This document shows positions 62,870 through 64,000 of a stretch of 64,000 nt of DNA, piece by piece (within the stretch, counting starts at the first letter, position 1; every line of letters starts with the position of its first letter). The stretch spans positions 7,418,415-7,482,414 of the forward strand of contig OX393570.1 of NCBI GenBank assembly GCA_947652115.1, given 5' to 3'. Origin of the DNA: Blastomussa wellsi. Lineage: Eukaryota; Cnidaria; Anthozoa; Scleractinia; Plerogyridae. Under the pieces are notes generated by a model. That model was not told the DNA's origin and did no database searches. It saw only the letters and a program-made list of their open reading frames with translations. The position numbers and the translations under genes were made by a program.

Positions 62870-64000
62870 TAGGGACCGATCATTTATTATGTGCCAGGGA
62901 GGGGCGGTGGTTTTGGAGGGGGGGAGGTTCAATTTTGAAACAAGCTCCATTTTGAGGGGTACATTTTTATCTTGCAAGAAACAAGAGGGGGTCTAATTTT
63001 GTGACACAGCAATGGAAGTCTAAAAAGTTTTACAACTGGGACGATCCTAGCCTGCAGAAAATGGCATCTTAGAGGCCTACATTTGGAGAAAATTTTCTGG
63101 GGAAGCATGCCCCCCAGACCCCCATAGCAACTCGCGCCTTTTGCACTCGTGCTCGCTCCCAAAACCTACCTTTCTTCTATTTTAATGGTTGGAATCTGTA
63201 GCTCTGCAATTCAGATATATCTCTGCCTCCAGGGGTAACCAACGAACAAACTGTGGCAAAATACATTCTTTTATCCAAATGAATGAAAATGTATATTAAA
63301 ACATTTACAGGTGTTCTTGAGTGTTGCTGTGAAACAATTTATCTGTACCTTTTTCCCAGAACATGATCAATATTTTTTTTGCCAGCCAGCAATTAGAACA
63401 AACAGCAAACATACGGAAATGGCACTGAAAACCGTTGAAATCCACTTTTCTGAACGAGATTCAAGCCTTCGTCAAGCAGTTTCTTCAGTCGCCCCTCCAA
63501 GTTTCAATTGGCCAGCGCAGAAGTATTGTTTTTTTCAGTGACAACTCCCATGAGAAAACATATAATGAACCACTTTGCTAGCCAGCCAGCAACATTTGCG
63601 CTGGGAACAGATAAAGTGAGGAACAGACTCCCTCACTCGTTGGGTGGCCCCGCGCCTCACTGGATAGTTGCCATACTAAATGTGCACACCCATGTCAGGG
63701 CTTTATCATGCACCATATAATGTACCGTAACCCACTAGATTACCTACAGGTATATTAAACTATAAAAAGAATGATAACAATTTTATTCACACACAAACAG
63801 CTAAACTTTTTACAAACAAGGTGGAAAATACAAGCAATAAACGAGAGAAAAGATGAGAGATATTAAAAAATAGGATAAAACTATGCATGTGTGAGGAACG
63901 AAGCAAAGAATTTTGCATTATTTAAAACATGGTCAGAAAGGGGGGGGGGTACACTTTTTAAAATTAGAATTGCGAAGGGGGGTATAATTTTCTTAAGTAA
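62870..64000. mobile_element. 1.17-kb non-autonomous DNA transposon, copy 2 (inverted, cut by window end)
   Basis: Begins AGGGACCGATCATTTATTAT and then matches copy 1 (56603-57769) in inverse orientation along its whole length, including GGTAACCAACGAACAAACTG and AGACTCCCTCACTCGTTGGG. The far end is beyond the window. Differences are mostly single bases, with length changes in G-runs. Confidence 0.88.

Larger units (their letters stand above)
60364..64000. other. Downstream region of the second avidin exon (intron or decayed gene)
   Basis: No further avidin exon is visible on the plus strand. It holds two transposon-like elements (61026-61467, 62870-64000), the dispersed repeat at 62025-62110, TA and GA microsatellites, and a GTTCCAGAAAATATCC-type repeat remnant at 62720-62850. 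Confidence 0.6.

Overview
This window is animal nuclear DNA. It has interrupted genes with GT-AG introns, 3' poly(A) signals, tRNA-derived SINEs, many short inverted-repeat elements, a BEL/Pao LTR retrotransposon and Penelope-like remnants. The repeat families resemble those of cnidarians, so an anthozoan (stony coral or sea anemone) is my best guess. That is an inference; no sequence here proves the species. Positions 44097-44296 are Ns (assembly gap).

Layout. 1-2350: minus-strand BEL/Pao element (LTR, gag, protease). 3095-4501: last two exons of a beta-tubulin gene (+), followed by a 1.7-kb minisatellite of about 36 bp units. 7257-25614: a complete 18-exon PEX1 gene (+) whose exons join in frame to about 1279 codons. 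27527-32879: RPP38, an RNase P/MRP subunit gene (-), tail-to-tail with PEX1, with one small exon not located. 33985-37303: a secreted, acidic, unrecognised protein gene (+) in which two adjacent exons carry a duplicated 47-residue module. 40503-52162: a fatty-acid transport protein / very-long-chain acyl-CoA synthetase (SLC27A family) gene (+). Its second coding exon(s) cannot be found and probably lie in the N gap, and one intron holds a 24-bp minisatellite. 54090-58478: a secreted protein with two avidin domains in tandem (-). 60135-60363: first exon of a near-identical second avidin gene (+), head-to-head with the first. Two inverted copies of a roughly 1.17-kb transposon lie around the avidin loci: one inside the large intron of the minus-strand gene, the other downstream of the plus-strand exon.

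The host genes do not form one pathway. PEX1 (peroxisomal protein import) and SLC27A (fatty-acyl activation) both touch lipid metabolism, but are separated by unrelated genes. The most novel items are the divergent double-avidin cluster and the acidic secreted protein with exon-duplicated modules. The rest of the window is introns and intergenic DNA rich in MITE-like elements, SINEs and simple repeats. Exon boundaries were read by eye from splice signals, reading phase and similarity to known families.
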